Assembly (NCBI GenBank): GCA_026261815.1
Contig: JAMPIT010000267.1
Span: 1-64,000, forward strand
DNA from: Monarcha castaneiventris obscurior
Lineage: Eukaryota; Chordata; Aves; Passeriformes; Monarchidae
Reading direction: 5' to 3'
DNA length: 64,000 nucleotides
Positions 32,901 to 46,789 of the stretch are shown here, piece after piece. The notes beneath the pieces are model-generated. The model was not told the origin of the DNA, made no database searches, and saw only the letters and a program-made list of their open reading frames with translations. Both the position numbers and the translations under genes were made by a program. How positions within the stretch are numbered: position 1 is the stretch's first letter; each line of letters opens with the position of its first letter.

Positions 32901-34017
32901 CCCGCTCTCTCCCAGTGCCCCCCAGCGTGTCCATCTCGCTGGTGCCCTCGAGCTCCCAGGCCGGGCCCGGCCGCCTGCTGTGCTCCGTGATGGATTTCTA
33001 CCCTGCGGAGATCCAGGTGAGGTGGTTCCAGGGCCAGCAGGAGCTCTCGGGGCACGTGGTGGCCACCGACATCGTCCCCAACGGGGACTGGAGCTACCAG
33101 CTGCTGGTGCTGCTGGAAATTCCCCCCCAGCGCGGGGTCAGCTACAGCTGCCAGGTGGAGCACGTCAGCCTGGAGCAGCCCCTGAGGCGGCACTGGGGTA
33201 CGGCCCGGCCCCCACAGCGCCGGGGGCAGCGGGGGAGGCACTGGGGGGGCCGGGAGGGGGATTGGGCTGCGCTGGGAGGAACTGGGAGGGAGCGGGAGAG
33301 AGGCTGGTTTAAAGTGGGAGAGGGGCTCGGGGGTGTGGAAGGGCTGGGAAGGGGTTTTTAGGATGCTGGGGAGGGTGGGATGGGGTTTTGGGGGTGCCGG
33401 TGGGCGCTGGGAGGGAGTTTGGGGGTGCTGGGAGTAACTGGGAGGGATTTGAGGGAGCCTGGAGGGGCTGGAAGGAGATCGGGGCTGGAAAAGCGGGGCT
33501 TGGGATGAGGTTGGTTGTGCTGGGAAGAGACTGGGAGGGGTCTTGGTGAGTCCCGGTGGGGCTGGGAAGGGACTGGGAGAGGGTCTGGGGGTCCTGGGGC
33601 GGTGGGGGGCAACTGGGAGGGGGCTGTGGGACGCTGAGAGGGACGGGAGGGGCTTTGGTGGGTGCTGGGGAGGCTGGGAAGGGATTGGGAGGAGGTTTCA
33701 GGGGGTCCTGGGTGGGCTGGGGGCGACTGGGAGGGTGCTTGGAGGAGCTCGGGGTGTGTGTGAGAGGATTTGGGGGGTCCTGAGCCCTGCGGACCCCCCA
33801 GAGATGCCGCCGGACGCCGGCCGCAGCAAGATGCTGACGGGGATCGGGGGCTTCGTGCTGGGCTTTGTCTTCCTGGCGCTGGGGCTCGGCTTCTACCTGC
33901 GCAAGAAGGTGAGGGGGGGTCCCGGGGGTCGTGTCCCCCCTCCCCCGGAGCTGTGCGCTCCCCCCGGGGCCCCCCAGCCCGGAGTCACCCCCTTTTCTCT
34001 GCCCACAGAGCTCCTGA

Positions 34018-34167
34018 GCCGCCGGCGGCCGCAGCCCCTCCCCGTGGCCTCGGGCCCGGCCGGGACCCCCCGCTCCGTCCCCGCGCTGATTTTGGGGGGC
34101 TCGTGTGTCCCCCCCAGCCCCGCTGTCACTCTGCCCCCGCCCGGCTGCTCCCAGTGTTCCCAATAAA
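34018..34167 (+). terminator. Class II beta gene 1 3'UTR and polyadenylation signal
   Basis: A short GC-rich 3'UTR ends with AATAAA at 34162-34167. The reverse-strand AATAAA of the next element lies only 25 bp further on (34192-34197), so the two units converge tail to tail. Confidence 0.8.
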
Positions 34168-34184
34168 GCTTCGCAGTTCGCCCC

Positions 34185-35040
34185 GGCCCCGTTTATTGGG
34201 GGGCGGTGGGGAGGGACTTGGGGGGGCCGCGATTGGGGGGGCAGAAGGCGGGGATGGATCGGGAATGGGGACCCCCGTGTGTCCCCCCCGTGTCACCCCG
34301 CTCTGGGGGGGCCTCGGGAGGCACCTGAAGCCCAGCACGGCACCCGGCGAAGCCCAAAAGGCGCCGGGACCCCCCTGAGCCCCCCGCCAGGGGAATTTGG
34401 GGAGGGGGCGCGTGGGGGGCGCCCAGGCCGGGCCCAGAGCCCAGCGCTGCCCCAGCCCGAGCTGCCCCGGCTCCATCCCGGCTCCTCCCGCGGGATGCGA
34501 CCGCCTTGGGAAAAGGGGGGGCCAAGGGTGGGCGCTGGGCCCGGGGGGAGCAGGAGAAGGGATGCAGGAGGAGGAGGAGGGGTGAGGAAGGCGCGGGAGA
34601 AGGGCGGAGAGAAGAGCAGGAGGAGGCGGGATGAGGAAGGAGGAGGAGCGGGAGGAGCGCTGGAGGAGGAGGAGCGGGAGGAAGAGCAGGGAGAGAGAGG
34701 AAGAGGAGGAGCAGGAAGAGGCAAAGCGGCAGGAGAAGCGCGTGGTCGGCGCCCGCTCTGTCCGCCGCGGCCCCGGGAGCATCCCGCAGGTGAGCGGGGA
34801 GGGGGAGCTCGGCCCGAATCCCTCGGGGCGTCCCCCAAACATTGGGGTCCCCCCCCTTTTGAGGCTCGGGCAGGAAGAGGCGGGTGAGCAGCAGGTCCTC
34901 GGGGTAGGGCAGGTGCGGGGGGGCTGTGGGGGAACATCCCCGTTCTCGGGGGGCTTCTCGCTGAGCAGCAGCGTCGTGAAGGTGCGGCCGGAGCCCGCGG
35001 AGGTCACCTGGGCGGGACCCCCGGGCCGGGGCGTGAGGGG
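34185..35040 (-). other. Unidentified reverse-strand segment, copy 1 of 5
   Basis: AATAAA on the minus strand at 34192-34197 suggests the 3' end of a leftward transcript. Near the far end, after a CCCGCCCAG acceptor (about 35006), the minus strand reads SAGSGRTFTTLLLSEKPPE. About 60 bp further it reads HLPYPEDLLLTRLFLPEPQ, but in a frame one base off, across a run of seven C. Between these and the poly(A) signal lies a GGAGGAGGAG purine tract (34560-34730). On the plus strand a strong donor (ATCCCGCAG/GTGAGC) occurs at 34789-34790. I do not recognise the protein. It could be a gene tail carried along by the class II duplication. Confidence 0.45.
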
Positions 35041-35224
35041 AGGGGGCTTGGGGGGAGTTTGGGGGAGGCTTGGGAGGTTAAGGGGGAGTTTCTGTGCGGG
35101 ATGGAGGGGTTTTTGAGGGGATTTTTTGGTGTAACTGGGTTATTTTTGGTGGTGAGTGAAAGGGGGTGGGGGGATTTGGGGCGAATTTAGGGGTTGGAGG
35201 AGGGGTTATGGGGGTTTTGGGGGA

Positions 35225-35760
35225 TTTGTGTTTAAAATCTGGCAGCGCCCATTGCTTGCAATAGATCCCTTTGTGGCAGCCCCCCGCGCCCGCAGTATTT
35301 GGCAGCCCCCATCGAGATCAATTGATCCTATTTGGCAGCCCCAATTCAGTTTGATCGATCCCTTTTTGGCAGCCGTCTCGGACTCACGAATTTGTAGCCC
35401 CCATGAATTTGAATGAAACCCTTTCTGGCAGCTCCCCCCCTTCTCGCCTGGGGTCATTATTTCTCAGCCCCGTTGACTTCTGGAGATCCTTTTTTGGCAG
35501 CCCCTTCTTAAGTCATCCTTTGGCAGCCCCACTGACTTTAATGGATCCCTTTCGAGCAGCTCCCGGGAACTCACTATTTAGCAGCCCGGATTGACTTGTG
35601 TGGATCCTTTTTTGGCAGCCCCTTCAGGGATCACTGTTTGTCAGCCCCCATTAATTCCTGTATGTCTCTTTTTGGCAGCCCCCCCAGACTCATTATTTGG
35701 CCCCCCATTGATTGTAATGGATCCTGTTTTGGGTTTGGGGGTCCTGCAGGAGCAGCCCCA
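35225..35760. repeat. GGCAGCCCC minisatellite, segment 1
   Basis: Half-units of about 30 bp, TTTTTGGCAGCCCCxxTGACT and xxxATGGATCC/CACTATTTGGCAGCC, giving a period of about 60 bp. Found at the same place (between the reverse-strand segment and the zinc-finger gene) in all five segments: also 39465-39955, 44215-44700, 53715-54180 and 62100-62500. No gene seen. Confidence 0.8.
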
Positions 35761-36583
35761 GTGTGCTGGGGTGTTTGGGGATGTTTGGGATTCCTGCAGG
35801 ACCAGCCCCAACGCGTTGCGGTGTCTCGGGGTGCAGACCACCTTTTTCCCCTCACGTTTCCCGCCCTTTTTCCCCTCAGTTTCCCGCCCTTTTTCCCCCT
35901 CACGTTTCCCGCCCTTTTTCCCCTCACGTTTCCCGCCCTTTTTTCCCCTCACGTTTCCCGCCCTTTTTCCCCTCAGGAGCTCACCCCAAATCTCTCGGGG
36001 GGTCTCCGAGTGCCGTTTTCTCTTGGGGGGTGTTTGGAGCTCGCAGCTTCCAGAATGGAGCCCCAAATCCCTTTGTGGGTCCCAGGGAGGGTTTCATTTT
36101 GGGGGGTGGGGGGGCGATGTTTGGATGGTGCGGGACCCCAAAGCTGAGGCGCAAATGCCCCTTGGGGGGATATTTTGGGGGCTCGGTCCCGGTGCCGGGG
36201 TGGGAGGGGGACATGGGTCTTGGGGCCCCCCGGGAGAGCGGTGGAGGGGAACGCCGGGAGCCCCGGGGTGGGGTGAGGGGAGAGGGGCGATCCCGGAGCT
36301 GGGGGACCCCCGGCAGCCTGGAGAGGGGGGGAGCCTGGATAAGGGGGACCCCTGGGATCGCTGGAAGCCCGGAGCAGAGAATCAGGGGAGAAGGGACCCC
36401 TGGGAGCCCCAAAACCCCCCGGATCATCCCTGAGCGGGACCACGGAGAGGGGGAACCCCAGGAGCCACGGGACCCCAATGAGGGCAGGGAAAGGAGAGCC
36501 CCAGAAGCCCAAAGTGGAGAGATCAGAGAGGGGCAACTGCTGGGAGGGTTTTTTGTGCTGAATCGTGGTGGTTTGGGGTTTTT
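35761..36583 (+). other. Zinc-finger gene 1 upstream region
   Basis: Two GGTTCCTGCAGGA/CAGCCCCA units, then five TTTCCCGCCCTTTTTCCCCTCACG repeats (35840-35975), then about 600 bp of unique G-rich sequence conserved in all five zinc-finger copies. This is the likely promoter and 5'UTR. No clear TATA box. Short frames here (for example around 36060) are open in several copies but lack a recognisable domain. Confidence 0.45.
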
Positions 36584-37615
36584 ATGGAGACAAAAGCCCC
36601 GGAGACTCCCAGAGATGGACCTGGGCAGGAGGAACCCCCAGCCCAAGGCGCTCAGCCCTTGTTTTTCCCCCCAAACCAGGATTTGTCATTCCCAAGGCGT
36701 GGCTGGATGGAGGAGGAGGAAAAGCCCCAGAGATCCCCCACGAGGAGGGGCTGCAAACGCAGCCCACAGAGATCCAAGGAGGAAGGAGCCCCCCTGTGCC
36801 AGGAAGGCGGCCGGAGATCCAGCCAGAGCTCGGAGCTGGGGGAGAAGCCTCAGGATGGGGAGAAACCCCACAAGTGCTCGGAGTGTGGGAAGAGCTTCAG
36901 GTGGATCTGCAAGCTGAGGAAACACCAGAGCATCCACACCGGGGAACGGCCCTACAAGTGTGAGGTGTGTGGGAAGGGCTTCAGCTACACCTACCAGCTG
37001 ACAGAACACCAGAGGATGCACACTGGGGAAAAGCCCTACGAGTGTGGGGAGTGTGGGAAGAGCTTCAGACACAGCTCCAGCCTGCATAAACACCGGAAGA
37101 TCCACACTGGAGAGAGGCCCTACAAATGCGGGGAGTGTGGGATGAGCTTCAGAGACAGCACCAAGCTGCTGCAACACCAGAGCACTCACACTGGGGAATG
37201 GCCCCACAACTGCTTGGAATGTGGGAAAGGCTTCAGCTACAAATGCCAGCTGATGGATCACCAGAGGATCCACACCGGGGAATGGCGCTACGAGTGTGGG
37301 CAGTGTGGGAAGGGCTTCACCAACAGCTCCAGCCTGATTAAACACCAGCGCAGCCACACCGGGGAGAGGCCCTACGAGTGTCCCGAGTGTGGGAAGAGGT
37401 TCCAGAGCAGCTCCAATCTCCTCATACATGAGCGCATTCACACGGATGAGAGGCCCTTCCGCTGCCCCGACTGCGGGAAGGGCTTCAAACAAAATGGCAA
37501 CCTCGTCACCCACCGGCGCCTCCACACCGGGGAGAGGCCCTACGAGTGTCCCGAGTGTGGGAAGAGCTTCTCCAGGAGCACTCTCTTGACCCGACACCAA
37601 CGGAGGCACCACTAA
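36584..37615 (+). CDS. C2H2 zinc-finger protein 1, nine fingers
   Basis: 343 codons. The N-terminal 110 residues are low-complexity and charged ([20 protein letters not shown]), without KRAB, SCAN or BTB. Then come nine tandem C2H2 fingers of the pattern CxxCGKSF-x-L-x2-H-x3-H, joined by TGERPY/TGEKPY linkers, from KCSECGKSF to ECPECGKSF...HQRRHH. Such proteins normally bind DNA in the nucleus; the target is unknown. A polypyrimidine-CCAAACCAG acceptor at 36679 lies in frame, so the true transcript may start the last coding exon at 36680 (GATTTGTCA), with the ATG at 36584 or 36707 not used as drawn. The gene sits between MHC class II blocks and has four paralogues downstream. Confidence 0.8.
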   Translation: METKAPETPRDGPGQEEPPAQGAQPLFFPPNQDLSFPRRGWMEEEEKPQRSPTRRGCKRSPQRSKEEGAPLCQEGGRRSSQSSELGEKPQDGEKPHKCSECGKSFRWICKLRKHQSIHTGERPYKCEVCGKGFSYTYQLTEHQRMHTGEKPYECGECGKSFRHSSSLHKHRKIHTGERPYKCGECGMSFRDSTKLLQHQSTHTGEWPHNCLECGKGFSYKCQLMDHQRIHTGEWRYECGQCGKGFTNSSSLIKHQRSHTGERPYECPECGKRFQSSSNLLIHERIHTDERPFRCPDCGKGFKQNGNLVTHRRLHTGERPYECPECGKSFSRSTLLTRHQRRHH

Positions 37616-37702
37616 GGGAAGCCCCGCGAGTGCCCCGAGTGCAGGAAGAGCTTCGTGCGCTGCCCCAGCTCCATCCCCCGTGGGAGGATCGGCGTTGGAT
37701 GA
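37616..37702 (+). other. Vestigial tenth finger after the zinc-finger 1 stop
   Basis: Directly after TAA the same frame continues for 28 codons (GKPRECPECRKSFVRCPSSI) to TGA at 37700. It has the CPEC half of a finger and the KSF core but no histidine pair. It is conserved after the stop of genes 2, 3 and 4. Confidence 0.7.
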
Positions 37703-37825
37703 TCCCCAGTGACCCCCGTTGGGCAGAGCCCTGGTGACCCCGTTCCGGGTGATCCCCGCTGGGTGGGGGGAAGGTGTTGGAGAGATTTCTTTGCCTTGTC
37801 CTGGTGCTGCTGGGATTTGGTTTGT

Positions 37826-37831
37826 AATAAA
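37826..37831 (+). terminator. Zinc-finger gene 1 polyadenylation signal
   Basis: AATAAA 211 bp after the stop, followed by a GT-rich stretch (GGGTCTGTTGTGCCCGTTG). Confidence 0.75.
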
Positions 37832-38430
37832 TTCCCTCCCTGTGCCCAGGCTGGGTCTGTTGTGCCCGTTGCAGTGCTCGGGGCGGGATCTCTCCCGCTC
37901 CTCCTCTCAGCTCCTGGGCCTCTCCTTGTATTTCCTGTGCCTGTGCAGGTGCAGAGGGCAGGGACAGAGCGGTTCTGGTGGCTCCCGGCATCCAGGCAGG
38001 GCCAGCCCAGCCCCGGGGGTTGCGAGGGGCTTGTGGGGGTCCCCCGTTTGCGGGACATCCCCGCTGGAGGAGGGTGTCCCCCCTTGCTGCAGCCCCAGGC
38101 CTCAGGCAGCGCTGAGCCGAGCAGAGAACGCCCTCAGCTGGGGCCTCGTTTTTGGGCACACCTGAGCCCCTGGACATCCCCATCCCCATTTTGGGGTGCA
38201 CCTGAGCCCCGGAGATCTGGGACTGGGCAGCTGCAGGAGCTAAAAATGCTGGAACAGGGGATTGTGGGCAGTGCCAGCACTGAAAATCCCAGGAGCAGGG
38301 GAACAGAGCCCAAACAATCTGTGTACGGGGGGGTTTGGGCACTGCCAGCGTCTGAAAATCCCGGGAACAGGGGGGTTGAGGAAATCCCAGAGCACTAAAA
38401 TCATGGAAATAGAGGAGTTCCTACAGGAGT
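37832..38430. other. Zinc-finger 3' flank and short class II alpha intron-1 fragment
   Basis: 37832-38230 is unique sequence repeated almost identically after genes 3 and 4. 38235-38420 is a short piece of the class II alpha intron-1 minisatellite (AAAATCCCGGGAACAGGGGG). It is then joined directly to the reverse-strand segment at CCTACAGGAGTCCCGTTTAT, so the class II beta gene expected here is missing. No gene seen. Confidence 0.6.
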
Positions 38431-39270
38431 CCCGTTTATTGGGGGGCGGTGGGGAGGGACTTGGGGGGGCAGAAGCCGGGGATGGATCGGGAATGGGGAC
38501 CCCCGTGTGTCCCCCCCGTGTCACCCCGCTCTGGGGGGGCCTCGGGAGGCACCTGAAGCCCAGCACGGCACCCGGCGAAGCCCAAAAGGCGCCGGGACCC
38601 CCCTGAGCCCCCCGGCAGGGGAATTTGGGGAGGGGGCGCGTGGGGGGCGCCCAGGCCGGGCCCAGAGCCCAGCGCTGCCCCAGCCCGAGCTGCCCCGGCT
38701 CCATCCCGGCTCCTCCCGCGGGATGCGACCGCCATGGGAAAAGGGGGGCCAAGGGTGGGCGCTGGGCCCGGGGGGAGCAGGAGAAGGGATGCAAGGAGGA
38801 GGAGGAGGAGGGGTGAGGAAGGAGCGGGAGAAGGGCGGAGAGAAGAGCAGGAAGAGGCGGGATGAGGAAGGAGGAGGAGCGGGAGGAGCGCTGGAGGAGG
38901 AGGAGCGGGAGGAAGAGCAGGGAGAGAGAGGAAGAGGAGGAGCAGGAAGAGGCAAAGCGGCAGGAGAAGCGCGTGGTCGGCGCCCGCTCTGTCCGCCGCG
39001 GCCCCGGGAGCATCCCGCAGGTGAGCGGGGAGGGGGAGCTCGGCCCGAATCCCTCGGGGCGTCCCCCAAACATTGGGGTCCCCCCCCTTTTGAGGCTCGG
39101 GCAGGAAGAGGCGGGTGAGCAGCAGGTCCTCGGGGTAGGGCAGGTGCGGGGGGGCTGTGGGGGAACATCCCCGTTCTCGGGGGGCTTCTCGCTGAGCAGC
39201 AGCGTCGTGAAGGTGCGGCCGGAGCCCGCGGAGGTCACCTGGGCGGGACCCCCGGGCCGGGGCGTGAGGG
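38431..39270 (-). other. Unidentified reverse-strand segment, copy 2
   Basis: Same content as the copy at 34185: minus-strand AATAAA (38435-38440), purine tract, LLLSEKPPE and LPYPEDLLLTRLF readings in adjacent frames, CCCGCCCAG acceptor. Here no class II beta gene precedes it. A deletion relative to copy 1 removes the GGGGGGCCGCGATT portion just upstream of the purine tract. Confidence 0.45.
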
Positions 39271-39464
39271 GAGGGGGCTTGGGGGGAGTTTGGGGGAGGC
39301 TTGGGAGGTTAAGGGGGAGTTTCTGTGGGGGATGGAGGGGTTTTTGGGGGGGGTTCGGTGTAACTGTGTTATTGTTGGTGCTGAGTGAAAGTGGGTGGGG
39401 GGATTTGAGGCGATTTTAGGGGTTGGAGGAGGGGTTATGGGGTTTGGGGGGGGGTTTGGATTCG

Positions 39465-42391
<2,927 letters not shown>

Positions 42392-42601
42392 GGGAAGCCC
42401 CGCGAGTGCCCCGAGTGCAGGAAGAGCTTCGTGCGCTGCCCCAGCTCCATCCCCCGTGGGAGGATCGGCGTTGGATGATCCCCAGTGACCCCCGTTGGGC
42501 AGAGCCCTGGTGACCCCGTTCCGGGTGATCCCCGCTGGGTGGGGGGAAGGTGTTGGAGAGATTTCTTTGCCTTGTCCTGGTGCTGCTGTGATTTGGTTGG
42601 T

Positions 42602-42607
42602 AATAAA
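42602..42607 (+). terminator. Zinc-finger gene 2 polyadenylation signal
   Basis: AATAAA in the same position relative to the stop as in the paralogues. The conserved 3' flank ends abruptly 43 bp later at CCCGTTGCAG. Confidence 0.7.
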
Positions 42608-42650
42608 TTCCCTCCCTGTGCCCAGGCTGGGTCTGTTGTGCCCGTTGCAG

Positions 42651-42965
42651 TTGAAACGGTTAAAATCATTGTACCTGTGCAAGTATAAGATACAGTACAA
42701 AAGTTGGCAAATATTGGCCACAAGCTTGAGGCACAGAATGTAACTTGGCAAGAAATAGGGAAAAGAACCCGCAGAAATGATGAACAAAGCTTGCTGAGAC
42801 CACTCGAGAAACTGCTGAAGCCTCCAACAAGAGACTGCGCATGCCTGGGGAAGAAAGGGGAAAGTGCAGAGTGAGGAAGACTGTGGCACCTGGGGAGGTG
42901 ATGGGGCTCCCCAGAGCCCTTTTCTAATCAGCCCAATGCTGGCTGGAGGAAACCTCGCCCTACTC
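42651..42965. mobile_element. Foreign insertion, possible LTR fragment
   Basis: About 315 bp of non-repetitive, relatively AT-rich sequence (starting TTGAAACGGTTAAAATCATT) found nowhere else in the window. It is flanked on the left by the zinc-finger 3' flank, cut at GTTGCAG, and on the right by the class II beta 3' end, cut at about CGGGTGTCACCC. Composition and phrases such as ACTGCGCATGCCTGGGG resemble avian LTRs. No target-site duplication, primer-binding site or ORF was identified, so the assignment is tentative. Confidence 0.4.
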
Positions 42966-43153
42966 GGGTGTCACCCCCTTTTCTCTGCCCACAGAGCTCC
43001 TGAGCCGCCGGCGGCCGCAGCCCCTCCCCGTGGCCTCGGGCCCGGCCGGGACCCCCCGCTCCGTCCCCGCGCTGATTTTGGGGGGCTCGTGTGTCCCCCC
43101 CAGCCCCGCTGTCACTCTGCCCCCGCCCGGCTGCTCCCAGTGTTCCCAATAAA
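42966..43153 (+). pseudogene. Orphan last exon and 3'UTR of a class II beta gene
   Basis: Matches the final intron, exon 5 (AGCTCCTGA at 42995-43003) and 3'UTR of the three beta genes through AATAAA at 43148-43153. Exons 1-4 are absent. It shows that a fourth class II beta gene once stood here. Confidence 0.8.
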
Positions 43154-43169
43154 GCTTCGCAGTTCGCCC

Positions 43170-44030
43170 CGGTCCCGTTTATTGGGGGGCGGTGGGGAGG
43201 GACTTGGGGGGCCGCGATTGGGGGGGCAGAAGGCGGGGATGGATCGGGAATGGGGACCCCCGTGTGTCCCCCCCGTGTCACCCCGCTCTGGGGGGGCCTC
43301 GGGAGGCACCTGAAGCCCAGCACGGCACCCGGCGAAGCCCAAAAGGCGCCGGGACCCCCCTGAGCCCCCCGCCAGGGGAATTTGGGGAGGGGGCGCGTGG
43401 GGGGCGCCCAGGCCGGGCCCAGAGCCCAGCGCTGCCCCAGCCCGAGCTGCCCCGGCTCCATCCCGGCTCCTCCCGCGGGATGCGACCGCCTTGGGAAAAG
43501 GGGGGGCCAAGGGTGGGCGCTGGGCCCGGGGGGAGCAGGAGAAGGAATCAAAGGAGGAGGAGGAGGGGTGAGGAAGGAGCGGGAGAAGGGCGGAGAGAAG
43601 AGCAGGAGGAGGCGGGATGAGGAAGGAGGAGGAGCGGGAGGAGCGCTGGAGGAGGAGGAGCGGGAGGAAGAGGAGGGAGAGAGAGGAAGAGGAGGAGCAG
43701 GAAGAGGCAAAGCGGCAGGAGAAGCGCGTGGTCGGCGCCCGCTCTGTCCGCCGCGGCCCCGGGAGCATCCCGCAGGTGAGCGGGGAGGGGGAGCTCGGCC
43801 CGAATCCCTCGGGGCGTCCCCCAAACATTGGGGTCCCCCCCCTTTTGAGGCTCGGGCAGGAAGAGGCGGGTGAGCAGCAGGTCCTCGGGGTAGGGCAGGT
43901 GCGGGGGGGCTGTGGGGGAACATCCCCGTTCTCGGGGGGCTTCTCGCTGAGCAGCAGCGTCGTGAAGGTGCGGCCGGAGCCCGCGGAGGTCACCTGGGCG
44001 GGACCCCCGGGCCGGGGCGTGAGGGGAGGG
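43170..44030 (-). other. Unidentified reverse-strand segment, copy 3
   Basis: Same structure as copy 1, with minus-strand AATAAA at 43178-43183. Purine tract carries small differences (GAATCAAAGG replaces GGATGCAGG). Confidence 0.45.
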
Positions 44031-44214
44031 GGCTTGGGGGGAGTTTGGGGGAGGCTGGGGAGGTTAAGGGCGAGTTTCTGTGCGGGATGGAGGGGTTTTT
44101 GGGGGGGGGTTCGGTGTAACTGGGTTATTATTGGTGATGAGTGCAAGGGGGTGGGGGGATTTGGGGCGATTTTAGGGGTTGGAGGAGGGGTTATGGGGGT
44201 TTTGGGGCGTGGTT

Positions 44215-45541
44215 TTAAAATCTGGCAGCGCCCATTGCTTGGAATAGATCCCTTTGTGGCAGCCCCCCGCCCCTCACTATTTGGCAGCCCCCATTGAGAT
44301 CAATTGATCCTATTTGGCAGCCCCAATTCAGTTTGATCGATCCCTTTTTGGCAGCCGTCTCGGACTCACGAATTTGTAGCCCCCATGAATGGAACCCTTT
44401 CTGGCACCCCCCCCACTAGGCTCACAATTTCGCAGCCCCGTTGACTTCTGGAGATCCTTTTTGGCAGCCTATTTTGAAGTCATCGTTTGGCAGCCCCATT
44501 GACGTGAATGGATCCCTTTCGAGCAGCCCCCGGGAACTCACTGTTTAGCAGCCCGGATTGACTTATGTGGATCCTTTTTTGGCAGCCCCTTCAGGGATCA
44601 CTGTTTGTCAGCCCCCATTAATTCCTGTATGTCTCTTTTTGGCAGCCCCCCCAGACTCATTATTTGGCCCCCCATTGATTGTAATGGATCCTGCTTTGGG
44701 TTTGGGGGTCCCTGCAGGACCAGCCCCAGTGTGCTGGGGTGTTTGGGGATGTTTGGGGTTCCTGCAGGACCAGCCCCAACGCATTGCGGTGTCTCGGGGT
44801 GCAGACCACCTTTTTCCCCTCACGTTTCCCGCCCTTTTCTCCCCTCACGTTTCCCGCCCTTTTTTCCCCCACCCCCCCCCCCTCACGTTTCCCGCCCTTT
44901 TTCCCCTCACGTTTCCCGCCCTTTTTCCCCTCAGGAGCTCACCCCAAATCTCTCAGGGGATCTCCCAGTGCCGTATTCTCTTGGAGGGTGTTTGGATCTC
45001 GCAGCTTCCAGAATGGAGCCCCAAATCCCTTTGTGGGTCCCAGAGAGGGTTTCATTTTGGGGGGTGGGGGGGCGATGTTTGGATGGTGCGGGACCCCAAA
45101 GCTGAGGCGCAAATGCCCCTTGGGGGGATATTTTGGGGGCTCGGTCCCGGTGCCGGGGTGGGAGGGGGACATGGGTCTTGGGGCCCCCCGGGAGAGCGGT
45201 GGAGGGGAACGCCGGGAGCCCCGGAGTGGGGTGAGGGGAGAGGGGCGATCCCGGAGCTGGGGGACCCCCGGCAGCCTGGAGAGGGGGGGAGCCTGGATAA
45301 GGGGGACCCCTGGGATCGCTGGAAGCCCGGAGCAGAGAATCAGGGGAGAAGGGACCCCTGGGAGCCCCAAAACCCCCCGGATCATCCCTGAGCGGGACCG
45401 CGGAGAGGGGGAACCCCAGGAGCCACGGGACCCCGATGAGGGCAGGGAAAGGAGAGCCCCAGAAGCCCAAAGTGGAGAGATCAGAGAGGGGCAACTGCTG
45501 GGAGGGTTTTTTGTGCTGAATGGTGGTGGTTTGGGGTTTTT
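44215..45541. repeat. GGCAGCCCC minisatellite and zinc-finger gene 3 upstream region
   Basis: 44215-44700 is the minisatellite, 44808-44935 the TTTCCCGCCC repeats (with a CCCCCACCCCCCCCCCCTC interruption), then the conserved leader. Nothing else recognised. Confidence 0.65.
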
Positions 45542-46573
45542 ATGGAGACAAAAGCCCCGGAGACTCCCAGAGATGGACCTGGGCAGGAGGAACCCCCAGC
45601 CCAAGGCGCTCAGCCCTTGTTTTTCCCCCCAAACCAGGATTTGTCATTCCCAAGGCGTGGCTGGATGGAGGAGGAGGAAAAGCCCCGGAGATCCCCCACG
45701 AGGAGGGGCTGCAAACGCAGCCCACAGAGATCCAAGGAGGAAGGAGCCCCCCTGTGCCAGGAAGGCGGCCGGAGATCCAGCCAGAGCTCGGAGCTGGGGG
45801 AGAAGCCTCAGGATGGGGAGAAACCCCACAAGTGCTCGGAGTGTGGGAAGAGCTTCAAGTGGATCTGCAAGCTGAGGAAACACCAGAGCATCCACACCGG
45901 GGAACGGCCCTACAAGTGTGAGGTGTGTGGGAAGGGCTTCAGCTACACCTACCAGCTGACAGAACACCAGAGCATCCACACTGGGGAAAAGCCCTACGAG
46001 TGTGGGGAGTGTGGGAAGAGCTTCAGACACAGCTCCAGCCTGCGTAAACACCGGAAGATCCACACTGAAGAGAGGCCCTACAAATGCAGGGAGTGTGGGA
46101 TGAGCTTCAGAGACAGCTCCAAGCTGCTGCAACACCAGAGCACTCACACTGGGGAATGGCCCCACAACTGCTTGGAATGTGGGAAAGGCTTCAGCTACAA
46201 ATGCCAGCTGATGGATCACCAGAGGATCCACACAGGGGAATGGCGCTACGAGTGTGAGCAGTGTGGGAAGGGCTTCAGCAACAGCTCCAGCCTGATTAAT
46301 CACCAGCGCAGCCACACCGGGGAGAGGCCCCACGAGTGTCCCGAGTGTAGGAAGAGGTTCCAGAGCAGCTCCCATCTCCTCAGACACGAGCGCATTCACA
46401 CGGACGAGAGGCCCTTCCGCTGCCCCGACTGCGGGAAGGGCTTCAAACAAAATGGCAACCTCGTCACCCACCGGCGCCTCCACACCGGGGAGAGGCCCTA
46501 CGAGTGTCCCGAGTGTGGGAAGAGCTTCTCCAGGAGCACTCTCTTGACCCGACACCAACGGAGGCACCACTAA
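45542..46573 (+). CDS. C2H2 zinc-finger protein 3, nine fingers
   Basis: 343 codons, colinear with gene 1 and its closest relative in the array. The N-terminal charged region carries [16 protein letters not shown], then nine C2H2 fingers ending HQRRHH. Differences from gene 1 lie partly at helix positions expected to contact DNA (finger 6 SNSSSLIN against TNSSSLIK; finger 7 SSSHLLR against SSSNLLI). Finger 7 reads CPECRKRF, and one linker is TEERPY. The vestigial finger follows the TAA. Poly(A) signal at 46784-46789. Same alternative acceptor CCAAACCAG as in gene 1. Confidence 0.8.
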   Translation: METKAPETPRDGPGQEEPPAQGAQPLFFPPNQDLSFPRRGWMEEEEKPRRSPTRRGCKRSPQRSKEEGAPLCQEGGRRSSQSSELGEKPQDGEKPHKCSECGKSFKWICKLRKHQSIHTGERPYKCEVCGKGFSYTYQLTEHQSIHTGEKPYECGECGKSFRHSSSLRKHRKIHTEERPYKCRECGMSFRDSSKLLQHQSTHTGEWPHNCLECGKGFSYKCQLMDHQRIHTGEWRYECEQCGKGFSNSSSLINHQRSHTGERPHECPECRKRFQSSSHLLRHERIHTDERPFRCPDCGKGFKQNGNLVTHRRLHTGERPYECPECGKSFSRSTLLTRHQRRHH

Positions 46574-46783
46574 GGGAAGCCCCGCGAGTGCCCCGAGTGC
46601 AGGAAGAGCTTCGTGCGCTGCCCCAGCTCCATCCCCCGTGGGAGGATCGGCGTTGGATGATCCCCAGTGACCCCCGTTGGGCAGAGCCCTGGTGACCCCG
46701 TTCCGGGTGATCCCCGCTGGGTGGGGGGAAGGTGTTGGAGAGATTTCTTTGCCTTGTCCTGGTGCTGCTGGGATTTGGTTGGT

Positions 46784-46789
46784 AATAAA
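46784..46789 (+). terminator. Zinc-finger gene 3 polyadenylation signal
   Basis: AATAAA 211 bp after the stop codon, same context as gene 1. Confidence 0.7.

Larger units (their letters stand above)
30694..34017 (+). pseudogene. MHC class II beta gene 1, frameshift in beta-1 exon
   Basis: Exons 30694-30778 (signal peptide MARVAAAGAVLVALVVLGAP), 31264-31529 (beta-1), 32916-33197 (beta-2 Ig domain: CSVMDFYPAEIQVRWF, YSCQVEH), 33802-33908 (connecting peptide and TM, GGFVLGFVFLALGLGFYLRKK) and 34009-34017 (SS stop). Splice sites are intact and phases 1-1-1-0. The beta-1 exon begins GVFQLMVKFECQFTNGTEKV, with first Cys and NGT sequon. One base is missing after the TTC codon at 31326-31328 (TTCTGGAG where gene 2 has TACGTGGAG). 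Everything after it is in another frame (HFDSDVGHFVGDTPYGE.., CRHNYEVSTPFLVERR). A TAC codon is also absent before the second Cys, in frame. As written it cannot make a beta chain. A consensus indel error would look the same. Confidence 0.85.

Noticed and set aside
34126..35007. 294-codon minus-strand frame taken as one protein
   Set aside because: Most of it is the complement of a GGAGGAGGAG tract and GC-rich 3' sequence, with all frames open. Only two short stretches look protein-like and they are in different frames, so no CDS is claimed.
35596..36147. Frames upstream of zinc-finger gene 1, such as one of 183 codons
   Set aside because: They translate the GGCAGCCCC and TTTCCCGCCC satellites. 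They differ in length between the five copies and have no domain.
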